A stretch of DNA of 64,000 nucleotides, taken from Anaerocolumna aminovalerica. Its GTDB lineage: Bacteria; Bacillota; Clostridia; Lachnospirales; Lachnospiraceae. Both the position numbers and the translations under genes were made by a program. This document shows, in pieces, positions 54,759-62,485 of this stretch (position 1 is the stretch's first letter; each line of letters starts with the position of its first letter). Under the pieces are notes generated by a model that saw only the letters and a list, made by a program, of their open reading frames with translations, was not told the origin of the DNA and did no database searches. The stretch covers positions 1 through 64,000 of the forward strand of contig NZ_FOWD01000007.1 in assembly GCF_900115365.1 (NCBI RefSeq). Direction: 5' to 3'.

Positions 54759-55043
54759 CTTTTTCTCTCCTAACATTATTTATAATTAAAAACGATTAGA
54801 AGGAATTGAATTTTATCCTTCTATTATATAGAAGAATGTCGCAATTTTCCCATTATTTATACCCCCATACTTATTTATGAATATCCATTTTAATATAACT
54901 CTTAAAATGATACAGCACCTCTAATATATAATAAACGGATGTACAATACAATTATAACTACAAAGCTCGATAAATTCCGCTAAATCTTATAAAAGAAAAC
55001 ATAAGCTGTTTCATTAAACAGCTTTGCTCTCATAAACTTAATT

Positions 55044-55270
55044 GACCTTAGAGAGTAGGGGATGCGATATATTTCTAGTGACTTTGAGAGATTCGTTATG
55101 GTTCTTATACAATAGGAATCGTGCCAATATTTAAAAATTGTGATGTTTGACGAGGCGAAGCCGAGGAGTTCGCAATTATTAAATATGCTTTAAGCGATTA
55201 CTATTGTATTAGAACCATCGAATTTCTCTACGGAACAAGAAATATATCGCATCCCCTACTCTCTAAGGTC
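55044..55270. repeat. 227-bp palindromic element (MITE-like)
   Basis: Terminal arms of 32 bp (55044-55075 and 55239-55270; ends GACCTTAGAGAGTAGGGG) are perfect complements. Pairing continues inwards with few mismatches (GAGATTCGTTATGGTTC near 55087 with GAACCATCGAATTTCTC near 55212). The whole unit can fold into one long hairpin. No ORF inside. A shorter degenerate relative lies at 35445-35560. Other parts of 54759-55315 are featureless. Confidence 0.8.
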
Positions 55271-55315
55271 TAAATAACCTGAATTGGGCAAAGCGTCCTA
55301 GTCATTACCTTATTA

Positions 55316-55987
55316 TTAACGCTTCATATAATCAGTTACATCCGTCTTTAATTTCTCCCAAGCATCCTCATTATTAACGTAGTACAGGGGACAGAGCTTT
55401 CCGGAAACATCGTAGTGCCGGATAATATCATCGGTCTTTAAGCGATATTCGGTACATAACCAGCTCAACAAAGCAACAAGAGATTCGTAGGTCTTATCAT
55501 TGAATTTACCGGTTTCATCCGGATGACAGCATTCAATGGATATGGTATCTATATTTCTGTCGTTAGAAGCGTAAGATATTTCGTCTAAAGGAATACATTG
55601 AACGATTTCTCCTTCTAGGCCTATTACAAAGTGACTGCTGGCAGAAGTGGTTTTATTAATTCTAAGATTTTCAAAGTAATTCCTGTTTGCTTCTGCCGAT
55701 GTACCAGGATTAGCTGTATAATGTACTACCACACTATTGACTTTCTTTAAAGGAATTTGTGGTCTGGAATATTCATTTGGTGTTAATAACATTTGTTCAA
55801 CTTTCCTATTGCCAATGATGGTTAATGTCTTTGGAATTTTCTGATAGTGGGCAAGGTTTTGTAGTTTAATTCCAAATAAAATGCCGATTCCCAATAAAAG
55901 CATTAATATGGAGGTAGTAAATATTAATTTCACTTTTCTGCGGAAGCGTTTTCTACGTAATGATTTTTTACTATTCAATCTATTCAT
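55316..55987 (-). CDS. N-acetylmuramoyl-L-alanine amidase (Amidase_2), membrane anchored
   Basis: 223 residues. A very basic N-terminus and one TM segment (about 22-42), then the amidase_2/PGRP fold: zinc ligands His in 'VVVHYTANPG' near 90, His in 'IIRHYDVSG' near 190 and Cys in 'GKLCPLYY' near 197; 'SASSHFVIGLEGEIVQCIP' is typical. It cleaves the muramoyl-alanine bond in peptidoglycan. Anchoring suggests wall remodelling rather than phage lysis. Confidence 0.88.
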   Translation of the reverse strand: MNRLNSKKSLRRKRFRRKVKLIFTTSILMLLLGIGILFGIKLQNLAHYQKIPKTLTIIGNRKVEQMLLTPNEYSRPQIPLKKVNSVVVHYTANPGTSAEANRNYFENLRINKTTSASSHFVIGLEGEIVQCIPLDEISYASNDRNIDTISIECCHPDETGKFNDKTYESLVALLSWLCTEYRLKTDDIIRHYDVSGKLCPLYYVNNEDAWEKLKTDVTDYMKR

Positions 55988-56122
55988 TGAGTAACCTTTC
56001 TTTCGGAATATTAACTATGAAAATTCCATGAGTATACTTATAAAAATAAATATTAAAGTAAACTCATGGAATATGTATTCATTATACTTCTTTACAGTTA
56101 TACAGCAGTTATTAATTATATC

Positions 56123-56602
56123 TTATAAGGATAATACAATATCCTTATTCAGAGGCTCATATTGTCGATAACCAACTCCTGCAGAATTTAACATTCGTTT
56201 TGCAGCCTTTACCGCATCAGTTTCGGCATATTTATCACTCATGTATATGATTTCTGTAATTCCTTTTTGAATTAATGCCTTGGTACATTCGTTACAAGGA
56301 AACAAAGTAACATATATTTTGGCGCCTTTCATATGAATACCTGTATAATTAAGTATTGCATTCATTTCTGCATGACAGACATAAAAATATTTGGTATCTA
56401 ATGCAGAGCCCTCTCGTTCCCAAGGATACTCATCATCAGAACAACCAATGGGCATTCCATTATAACCTACAGAAAGTATTTTGTTATCTTCACTGACAAT
56501 ACAGGCTCCAACACAGGTACTTGGGTCTTTACTCCTCTTGGCGGATAACAAGGCAATGCCCATAAAATATTCATCCCATTTTAAGTAATTTGATCGTTTC
56601 AT
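56123..56602 (-). CDS. comEB: dCMP deaminase (ComEB-like)
   Basis: 159 residues from the ATG at 56602 (SD AAGAGG); an in-frame ATG at 56656 has none. Zinc deaminase motifs: 'CHAEMNAI' near 76 (HAE) and 'PCNECTKAL' near 105 (PCxxC), plus the early 'SKDPSTCVGACIV' and 'GYNGMPIGCSDDEYPW' of dCMP deaminases. Makes dUMP for dTMP synthesis. The name follows the Bacillus ComE locus where the gene is third; no com genes are here. Confidence 0.88.
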   Translation of the reverse strand: MKRSNYLKWDEYFMGIALLSAKRSKDPSTCVGACIVSEDNKILSVGYNGMPIGCSDDEYPWEREGSALDTKYFYVCHAEMNAILNYTGIHMKGAKIYVTLFPCNECTKALIQKGITEIIYMSDKYAETDAVKAAKRMLNSAGVGYRQYEPLNKDIVLSL

Positions 56603-56746
56603 TTCTTCCTCTTTTCTGCAGTAGTAATAAAAACTTTCTAAAACACATTTTAACATAGGTATTGTAAAATGTAAATTATTTATGGTAACAGGATAGAAGA
56701 TGAATAGAATACTGCTTATTCAAAGAATAATACCAATAAATATAAT

Positions 56747-56763
56747 TTTACAAAAACTTTACA
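56747..56763 (+). promoter_or_regulatory. Candidate PhoP box upstream of pstS
   Basis: TTTACA at 56747 and again at 56758, an 11-bp period as in Gram-positive PhoP boxes (TTAACA-like direct repeats), with a further TTACA at 56764. Position ~110 bp before pstS and the presence of phoPR in the same cluster support the reading. Confidence 0.5.
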
Positions 56764-56870
56764 TTACAAAAATACCATTATAACAATCCAGATATAAAAT
56801 TCGTATTGTAAGGTAAAAAAAAGAAATGAAAGCAAAAAGAAATCAAGGGGAATCCCTAAGGAGGAAGAAT

Positions 56871-57794
56871 ATGAAAAAATTCTTTAATATGAAAAAAATT
56901 ATAAGTTTTATGCTAGTATTCACTATGATGTTTGTTCTGGCGGCTTGTGGTAAAAAGGGAGATAAGGTTGATGAAAATAAAACTGGTACCGAAGAACCAA
57001 CTCCAGAAGTAACAGAAACACCAACCACAACAGAAACACCTGATAAAACAGATACAACAGCACTTGCAGGAACAGTTAGTATTACAGGTTCCACTTCAGT
57101 AGAAAAGATTCTTATGGATATGATCAGTGATTTTACAGCGTACAATCCTGATGTTAAAATCAATTATACAGGAACAGGTTCTTCAGCAGGTATTACAGAT
57201 GCTATGAATGGGGCAAACGACATTGGAGCATCTTCCAGAAACCTAAAGGAAGAAGAAAAAGGATTGGAACAAGTAATATTTGCATATGACGGAATCGCAG
57301 TAGTTTTACATCCATCCAATAAAATAGCGGATTTGACCATTGAACAGATACTTAAAATTTACAGTGGTGAAATTACTAACTGGAGTGAATTAGGGGGCAA
57401 AGACGCAAATATTATCGTAGTATCAAGAGAAGGTGCTTCCGGTACAAGAGGAGCATTTGAAGAATTAACCGGACTTGGAGATGTTGGTTTAGTAGAAAGT
57501 GCTACAGTAGTAGAGGGTAATGGTAATGTACAAGCAACTGTTGCAGGAAATGAAAATGCAATTGGTTATGTTTCCTTCTCCTTTATCAATGAAAAAGTAA
57601 AAGCAGTTACTGTAGATGGCATAGAAGCTACACCGGAAAATGCAAAAGAAGGAACCTATGTATTATCAAGACCTTTCTTACTGGTGTATAACAAAGATAC
57701 TGCATCACCAGAGGCAAGTGCATTCCTTGAATATGTAGTAAGTCCGGATGCACAAGAATTTGTAGAAGATCACGGAGGCATAAGAGTAGACTAA
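56871..57794 (+). CDS. pstS: Phosphate ABC transporter substrate-binding lipoprotein PstS
   Basis: 307 residues from the ATG at 56871 with AAGGAGG; an ATG at 56826 lies upstream of that SD. Signal with lipobox 'LAAC' (Cys near 24), a Thr/Pro/Glu-rich tether (~30-65), then the PBP domain: 'ITGSTSVEKILMDM' (phosphate-binding Ser/Thr loop), 'GTGSSAGITDAMNGANDIGASSR' near 100 and 'SREGASGTRGAFEELTG' near 185. Binds inorganic phosphate with high affinity outside the membrane. First gene of the Pho cluster. Confidence 0.95.
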   Translation: MKKFFNMKKIISFMLVFTMMFVLAACGKKGDKVDENKTGTEEPTPEVTETPTTTETPDKTDTTALAGTVSITGSTSVEKILMDMISDFTAYNPDVKINYTGTGSSAGITDAMNGANDIGASSRNLKEEEKGLEQVIFAYDGIAVVLHPSNKIADLTIEQILKIYSGEITNWSELGGKDANIIVVSREGASGTRGAFEELTGLGDVGLVESATVVEGNGNVQATVAGNENAIGYVSFSFINEKVKAVTVDGIEATPENAKEGTYVLSRPFLLVYNKDTASPEASAFLEYVVSPDAQEFVEDHGGIRVD

Positions 57795-58714
57795 TGAAAC
57801 ATGTGGGCAAAAATGAAATGGTAGCAAAACAGCAAAAAGATTATAAAGAAAAAGTATTTCATTTTATATTCTTATTCAGTGCACTGATTAGTGTACTCAG
57901 TGTTATAGCCATCATTGCCTTTGTATTTTCAAAGGGTTTAAAACCTTTCTTTGGAGAAAATTCATACAGTTTCTTAGATTTTATAACCGGATTAAAATGG
58001 GATCCCGGTACGGAAAGTTACGGAATATTTTACATGATCGTTGGATCAGTATTAGCAACCCTGGGTGCAATAGCACTCGGGGTTCCCATTGGTTTATTAA
58101 CTGCTGTATTTATTGCTGAAATTGCTCCAAAGAAAATAGTGGCTATTATCAGACCAGCTATAGAATTGTTAGCTGGAATTCCGTCCGTTATATACGGAGC
58201 TTTTGGACTTGGTGTTATTGTACAGCTAATCAAAAAGGTTTCCCCTACCGGTCAGGGTGAGTCTTTGTTAGCTGTTATTTGCGTATTAACTATAATGATC
58301 CTGCCAACTATAATTACCCTTAGTGAAAGTAGTTTGCGTGCAGTGCCTAAATCTTACCGGGAGGCATCCTACGGACTGGGTGCATCAAAGATTCAGACTA
58401 TATTTAAAACGGTGGTACCGGCAGCCCGTTCCGGAATACTATCTGCAACGGTGCTTGGAATCGGCAGAGCTATGGGCGAGACTATGGCAGTTATGATGAT
58501 TGCCGGTAATAATATTGGGGGGCTGCCAAAAAGCATTTGGTCAAAAATCAGACCTCTAACTTCTAATATTTCCATGGAAATGAGCTATGCATCCGGAAGG
58601 CATCAGGATATGTTATTTGCAACAGGTGTTGTATTATTCCTATTCATATTAGTAATTAACATGGTCTTAATTAAAATAACCAGCAAAATGGGTAATGCAA
58701 ATTCTAAGAAATAG
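57794..58714 (+). CDS. pstC: Phosphate ABC transporter permease PstC
   Basis: 306 residues; its ATG overlaps the pstS stop (TAATG). Six TM segments and the permease motif 'SLRAVPKSYREASYGLGASKIQTIFKTVVPAARSGI' (EAA loop, ~180-215). Standard length. Partner of PstA. Confidence 0.94.
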   Translation: MKHVGKNEMVAKQQKDYKEKVFHFIFLFSALISVLSVIAIIAFVFSKGLKPFFGENSYSFLDFITGLKWDPGTESYGIFYMIVGSVLATLGAIALGVPIGLLTAVFIAEIAPKKIVAIIRPAIELLAGIPSVIYGAFGLGVIVQLIKKVSPTGQGESLLAVICVLTIMILPTIITLSESSLRAVPKSYREASYGLGASKIQTIFKTVVPAARSGILSATVLGIGRAMGETMAVMMIAGNNIGGLPKSIWSKIRPLTSNISMEMSYASGRHQDMLFATGVVLFLFILVINMVLIKITSKMGNANSKK

Positions 58715-58751
58715 GCAGAATTTAAAATAGATTGAAAAGCAATGCTTTTCC

Positions 58752-58823
58752 AACGGCAAATTGTGCAGAAGCATAAGTTGCCATTAGTATTAAAAAGGTG
58801 CTTAAGCGCCGGAATTGAGGATA
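58752..58823 (+). repeat. Family B repeat, copy B3, carrying the SD of pstA
   Basis: Stem 1: GGCAAATT (58755-58762) with AAGTTGCC (58775-58782). Stem 2: GGTGC-TTAA-GCGCC (58797-58810). GGAATTGAGG follows at once, with GAGG as SD five bases before the ATG at 58826. A GAAAAGCA/TGCTTTTC hairpin precedes it (58733-58750). Confidence 0.75.
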
Positions 58824-58825
58824 CT

Positions 58826-59971
58826 ATGATGAAAAACAATAATACAAAATTAAAGGACGGCATATTACGAGGTTTGATTTATCTTTCAGCTACTGTTACA
58901 GTTGCCATTCTTGTGGTTATTATAGGATTTATTTTTTATAAAGGTCTGCCGGGTGTTAACCTTAAGTTTATGACCAGAATGTGGGATGACGAAACTACAG
59001 TTGTAGATGTTAGCAGAAATAATAACAGTAACAGTCATGGAGAAACAGATTATGTGGAATCCTTAGGTATTCATATTGCACTGGAAGACAAAAATATTGT
59101 AATTAAGTCTATTGACAGTAATTCCCCTGTAAAAGATGCCGTTAATATGAAAAAAGCTTCTTATGAACTGAAAACGGGGGATGTGATTGGGAAAGCAGGA
59201 AATACTAATTTTAAAAACATAACTTTAGAAGAAGCCAAGAAAGCTTTAGATGAAGGAACAGAGACTATAAGAATGAAAATAACACGAACCGGCGGAGGCA
59301 TACTTCCCATGCTGGTATCTACGATTTATATTATAGGTCTGACCTTAGTGATTTCTGCTCCTATTGGCATTTGTGCAGCTATTTATCTTAACGAATATGC
59401 CAAACCGGGAAGAATGTTAAATATTATTAGATTTGCCATTCAAAACCTTGCAGGTATTCCTTCTATTGTATACGGCTTGTTTGGTATGCTTGTATTTGTA
59501 CAAACTTTAAAATTGTCCTATTCCGTATTGGCCGGTGCATTTACATTAAGTATTATGCTGCTGCCAACCATTATCTCAACAACCGAAGAAACATTGAAAG
59601 AAGTTCCTATGACATATCGGGAATCCTCTATGGGATTAGGTGCAACCAAATTGCAGACAATAAGTAAAATTATTATTCCCAGTGCTCTTCCTGGCATATT
59701 GGTAGCCATTATATTAAGTATCGGCAGAATCGTTGGAGAGTCAGCAGCGTTAATATGGACAGCAGGTACCATTGCTCAGATTCCGAAAACCTTAGTAGGA
59801 AGTGAGGCGGCGGCTGCAACATTAACCACAAAGATGTACTGGCTTATTAAAGAAACAGCAGATTTGGAACAGGCATCTTCTATAGCAGTAGTACTTATTG
59901 TTTTAGTAATTGCTTTGAATATGCTTTCCAAACTAATAACAAGAAAATTTCTGAAGAAACGTACCAGTTAA
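58826..59971 (+). CDS. pstA: Phosphate ABC transporter permease PstA with PDZ-like insertion
   Basis: 381 residues from the ATG at 58826; usual PstA is ~280-300. TM1 (about 18-40) is followed by a ~110-residue extracytoplasmic insertion. Residues ~75-155 read as a PDZ-like domain: 'GIHIALEDKNIVIKSIDSNSPV' then 'YELKTGDVIGKAGNTNFKNI' and 'LDEGTETIRMKI'. The remaining five TM segments and EAA loop ('TLKEVPMTYRESSMGLGATKLQTISKI') are normal. The insertion could sense or contact PstS or a protease substrate; this is speculation. Confidence 0.9.
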   Translation: MMKNNNTKLKDGILRGLIYLSATVTVAILVVIIGFIFYKGLPGVNLKFMTRMWDDETTVVDVSRNNNSNSHGETDYVESLGIHIALEDKNIVIKSIDSNSPVKDAVNMKKASYELKTGDVIGKAGNTNFKNITLEEAKKALDEGTETIRMKITRTGGGILPMLVSTIYIIGLTLVISAPIGICAAIYLNEYAKPGRMLNIIRFAIQNLAGIPSIVYGLFGMLVFVQTLKLSYSVLAGAFTLSIMLLPTIISTTEETLKEVPMTYRESSMGLGATKLQTISKIIIPSALPGILVAIILSIGRIVGESAALIWTAGTIAQIPKTLVGSEAAAATLTTKMYWLIKETADLEQASSIAVVLIVLVIALNMLSKLITRKFLKKRTS

Positions 59972-60085
59972 TGATAAATGGAATTTAATTTAAATCAGGA
60001 TATTAGGCAGTATATTCAAACAGCAATATTTTTATTGTATAAACATAATGATCTTATTCGAGGATAAGTAATAGGAGGAAACAAG

Positions 60086-60844
60086 GTGAAAAACGAAACT
60101 AAATTCTCAGTAAAGGATTTGAATTTGTATTATGGTAATTTTCAAGCCCTGAAGAATATAAATATGGAATTGTACAAAGGACAAATAACCGCCTTTATAG
60201 GACCATCCGGCTGTGGCAAATCTACATTTTTAAAAACAATTAACAGAATGAATGACCTGGTAGAGGGGGTTAAAATATCAGGTAACATTACTATGGACGG
60301 GGTTGACATCTATCAGGATATGGATGCCATTACTCTAAGAACCCGTGTGGGAATGGTATTTCAACAACCCAATCCATTTCCTATGAGTATTTATGACAAT
60401 GTTGCTTATGGACCAAGAATTCATGGAATTCATAAGAAGAGTGTATTAGATGAAATAGTGGAAAAATCATTAAAGCAGGCTGCAATTTGGGATGAGGTAA
60501 AAGACAAATTAAAGAAAAGTGCTCTGGCTGTGTCCGGCGGACAGCAGCAAAGAATCTGTATTGCCAGAACTTTAGCTATTGAACCGGAAGTTATATTAAT
60601 GGATGAACCCACTTCAGCATTAGATCCGATTTCAACTTTAAAAATAGAAGATCTGGCTACAGAATTAAAAAAGGACTATACAATAATTATTGTAACCCAC
60701 AATATGCAGCAGGCCGGCAGAATTTCGGATAAAACTGCCTTCTTCCTGACCGGTGAAGTTATTGAATACGATGATACGGAACAAATTTTTAATTTTCCAA
60801 AGAACAAAAAAACAGAAGATTATATTACGGGAAGATTTGGTTAA
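60086..60844 (+). CDS. pstB: Phosphate ABC transporter ATPase PstB
   Basis: 252 residues, GTG start after AGGAGG. Walker A 'GPSGCGKST' near 37, Q-loop, signature '[16 protein letters not shown]' near 150, Walker B '[13 protein letters not shown]' near 169, His switch in 'VTHNM'. Energises PstCA. The signature begins VSGGQ, as usual in PstB. Confidence 0.96.
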   Translation: MKNETKFSVKDLNLYYGNFQALKNINMELYKGQITAFIGPSGCGKSTFLKTINRMNDLVEGVKISGNITMDGVDIYQDMDAITLRTRVGMVFQQPNPFPMSIYDNVAYGPRIHGIHKKSVLDEIVEKSLKQAAIWDEVKDKLKKSALAVSGGQQQRICIARTLAIEPEVILMDEPTSALDPISTLKIEDLATELKKDYTIIIVTHNMQQAGRISDKTAFFLTGEVIEYDDTEQIFNFPKNKKTEDYITGRFG

Positions 60845-60937
60845 AATGTCTTTAAAACATACGGAGAAGATGGTAAAATAAAAAGAAACAGCATCCTTCG
60901 TTATTTTAGAAACCCCTTTGGGGCATCATGTTTGGAA

Positions 60938-61063
60938 GGTTGAAAGAAAATATAGATATAGAAAGGTTGCCACGAAATCATTCTTTCAGCCTGTTTATAT
61001 GTGGCGGTATCGCATCTGTAAAACAGAGTATTACATCTGCAAGCAGATATGGTATCAATGGGT
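60938..61063 (+). repeat. Family A structured repeat, copy A4 (expanded)
   Basis: Stem 1: GGTTGAAAGAA (60938-60948) with TTCTTTCAGCC (60981-60991), one G-U pair. The CATCTG hairpin occurs twice: CATCTGT...ACAGAG (61013-61027) and ATCTG-CAAG-CAGAT (61035-61048). Ends in CAATGGG (61056-61062), seven bases before the phoU ATG. Nearby CCCC-TTT-GGGG (60913-60923) forms a further small hairpin. Confidence 0.7.
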
Positions 61064-61069
61064 ATAAAA

Positions 61070-61717
61070 ATGAGACAAAGCTTTATTGCGCAGCTAGAGG
61101 AATTAAATAATAAAGTAATAAAGATGGGAAGCATATTAGAATTATCCACCAATGAAATGATTGATGCTTTAGATACTATAGATGTTGAAAAAGCTAAAAA
61201 AATCATTGCAAGGGATGATGAAATCGATTTATTAGAACAGCAAATAGAAAGAGAATGCATTAATATACTTGCCCAGCAGCAACCCTTAGCAACGGATTTA
61301 AGAAAGATAACTTCTATTATGAAAATTATTACAGATATTGAAAGAATTGCTGATCAATGTGCGGATATATCAGAATATATAATTAAATTAAGTAATATGC
61401 CAAAGACAAAAGCCCCGGCAGATTTAGGCAATATGATCGAAGCAATGAAAAAGATGGTTATTGATACCATTGATAGTTTTGTAGAAGCGGATATTGAAAA
61501 AGCATCTGCCGTTATGGAAGCAGACGATGCAGTGGATAAATATTTTGATAATATTTGCAAGGAGTTATCTGATGTAATGCAGAAAGATCCAAGTGTTGTT
61601 CCTCAAAGTATCTGTTATTTAATGGTAATAAAATATTTAGAAAGAATGGCAGATCACGCTACTAATATTGCTGAATGGATAACTTTTATTGTAACAGGTG
61701 ATTTGATACTTGGCTAA
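61070..61717 (+). CDS. phoU: Phosphate-signalling protein PhoU
   Basis: 215 residues if started at the ATG at 61070 (MRQSFIAQLEEL, the family start); in-frame ATGs at 61049 and 61058 lie inside the repeat. No strong SD precedes any of them, in contrast with the other genes. Two three-helix PhoU repeats carry acidic metal clusters ('DDEIDLLEQQIERE', 'ADDAVDKYFDNICKEL') and 'RIADQCADI' / 'RMADHATNIAEW'. It couples Pst transport to PhoR and keeps the kinase off when phosphate is plentiful. Confidence 0.93.
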   Translation: MRQSFIAQLEELNNKVIKMGSILELSTNEMIDALDTIDVEKAKKIIARDDEIDLLEQQIERECINILAQQQPLATDLRKITSIMKIITDIERIADQCADISEYIIKLSNMPKTKAPADLGNMIEAMKKMVIDTIDSFVEADIEKASAVMEADDAVDKYFDNICKELSDVMQKDPSVVPQSICYLMVIKYLERMADHATNIAEWITFIVTGDLILG

Positions 61718-61755
61718 AAGCCTAATGAAAATATTAGGCAGAGGAGATGGAACGA

Positions 61756-62454
61756 ATGAAAACAATTTTAGCTGTAGATGACGAAGAGCATATCTTAGAA
61801 TTAGTATCTTATAATTTAGAGCATGAGGGGTATCATGTATTAAAGGCTGAAACTGGTGAAGAGGCTCTTACTGTTTTAGAAAATCAAAAAGTTGATTTGG
61901 TATTATTAGACTGGATGTTACCGGGAATTGACGGGATCGAAGTATTAAGAAGAATTCGCGGCAACAAACAGCTTCGTAAACTGCCGGTTATTCTTCTTAC
62001 AGCCAAAAGCGATGAAATAAGTAAAGTAGTAGGTTTAGAAGTAGGTTCCGATGACTATTTGGTAAAACCTTTCGGTGTGCATGAATTAATTGCTAGAATA
62101 AAAGCAGTTATGCGAAGAAGCGAAGGCAGTTTTCAGGAAGAGGAAACAGAAAAAGAAGATAAGATAATCATTGATTATTTAGAAATCAACCGAACCAGAA
62201 GAAGCGTAACGGTGAATGGGAATTTGGTGGAATTATCTTATAAAGAATTTGAACTATTATATCTTTTGGCAAAAAATCGTGGAATTGTTTTTACAAGAGA
62301 TAATCTTTTAGAAAAAGTATGGGGTTATGATTATATAGGTGAAACAAGAACCGTTGATGTTCACATCAGTAACTTACGTAAAAAAATAGAATTAGATGAA
62401 AGCCAGCCTGTATTCATAAAAACAGTTAGAGGCATGGGCTATAAATTTGCTTAA
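61756..62454 (+). CDS. phoP: Response regulator PhoP/PhoB (OmpR family)
   Basis: 232 residues from the ATG at 61756 (GAGGAG at 9 nt; the ATG at 61747 abuts the SD). Receiver domain with acidic pocket DDEE near 7, phospho-Asp in 'VLLDWMLPG' near 52, Thr in 'LLTAKS' and Lys in 'YLVKPF'. C-terminal winged helix with 'RTVDVHISNLRKKIE'. Activates phosphate-starvation genes. PhoR follows. Confidence 0.95.
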   Translation: MKTILAVDDEEHILELVSYNLEHEGYHVLKAETGEEALTVLENQKVDLVLLDWMLPGIDGIEVLRRIRGNKQLRKLPVILLTAKSDEISKVVGLEVGSDDYLVKPFGVHELIARIKAVMRRSEGSFQEEETEKEDKIIIDYLEINRTRRSVTVNGNLVELSYKEFELLYLLAKNRGIVFTRDNLLEKVWGYDYIGETRTVDVHISNLRKKIELDESQPVFIKTVRGMGYKFA

Positions 62455-62456
62455 GA

Positions 62457-62483
62457 GGCGCTAAAATGCCGGAATTGAGGATA
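62457..62483 (+). repeat. Family B repeat, partial copy B4, carrying the SD of phoR
   Basis: GGCG-CTAAAA-TGCC hairpin (62457-62470, one G-U pair), directly followed by GGAATTGAGGATA; GAGG is the SD, five bases before the ATG at 62486. The hairpin begins two bases after the phoP stop. Confidence 0.65.
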
Positions 62484-62485
62484 TC

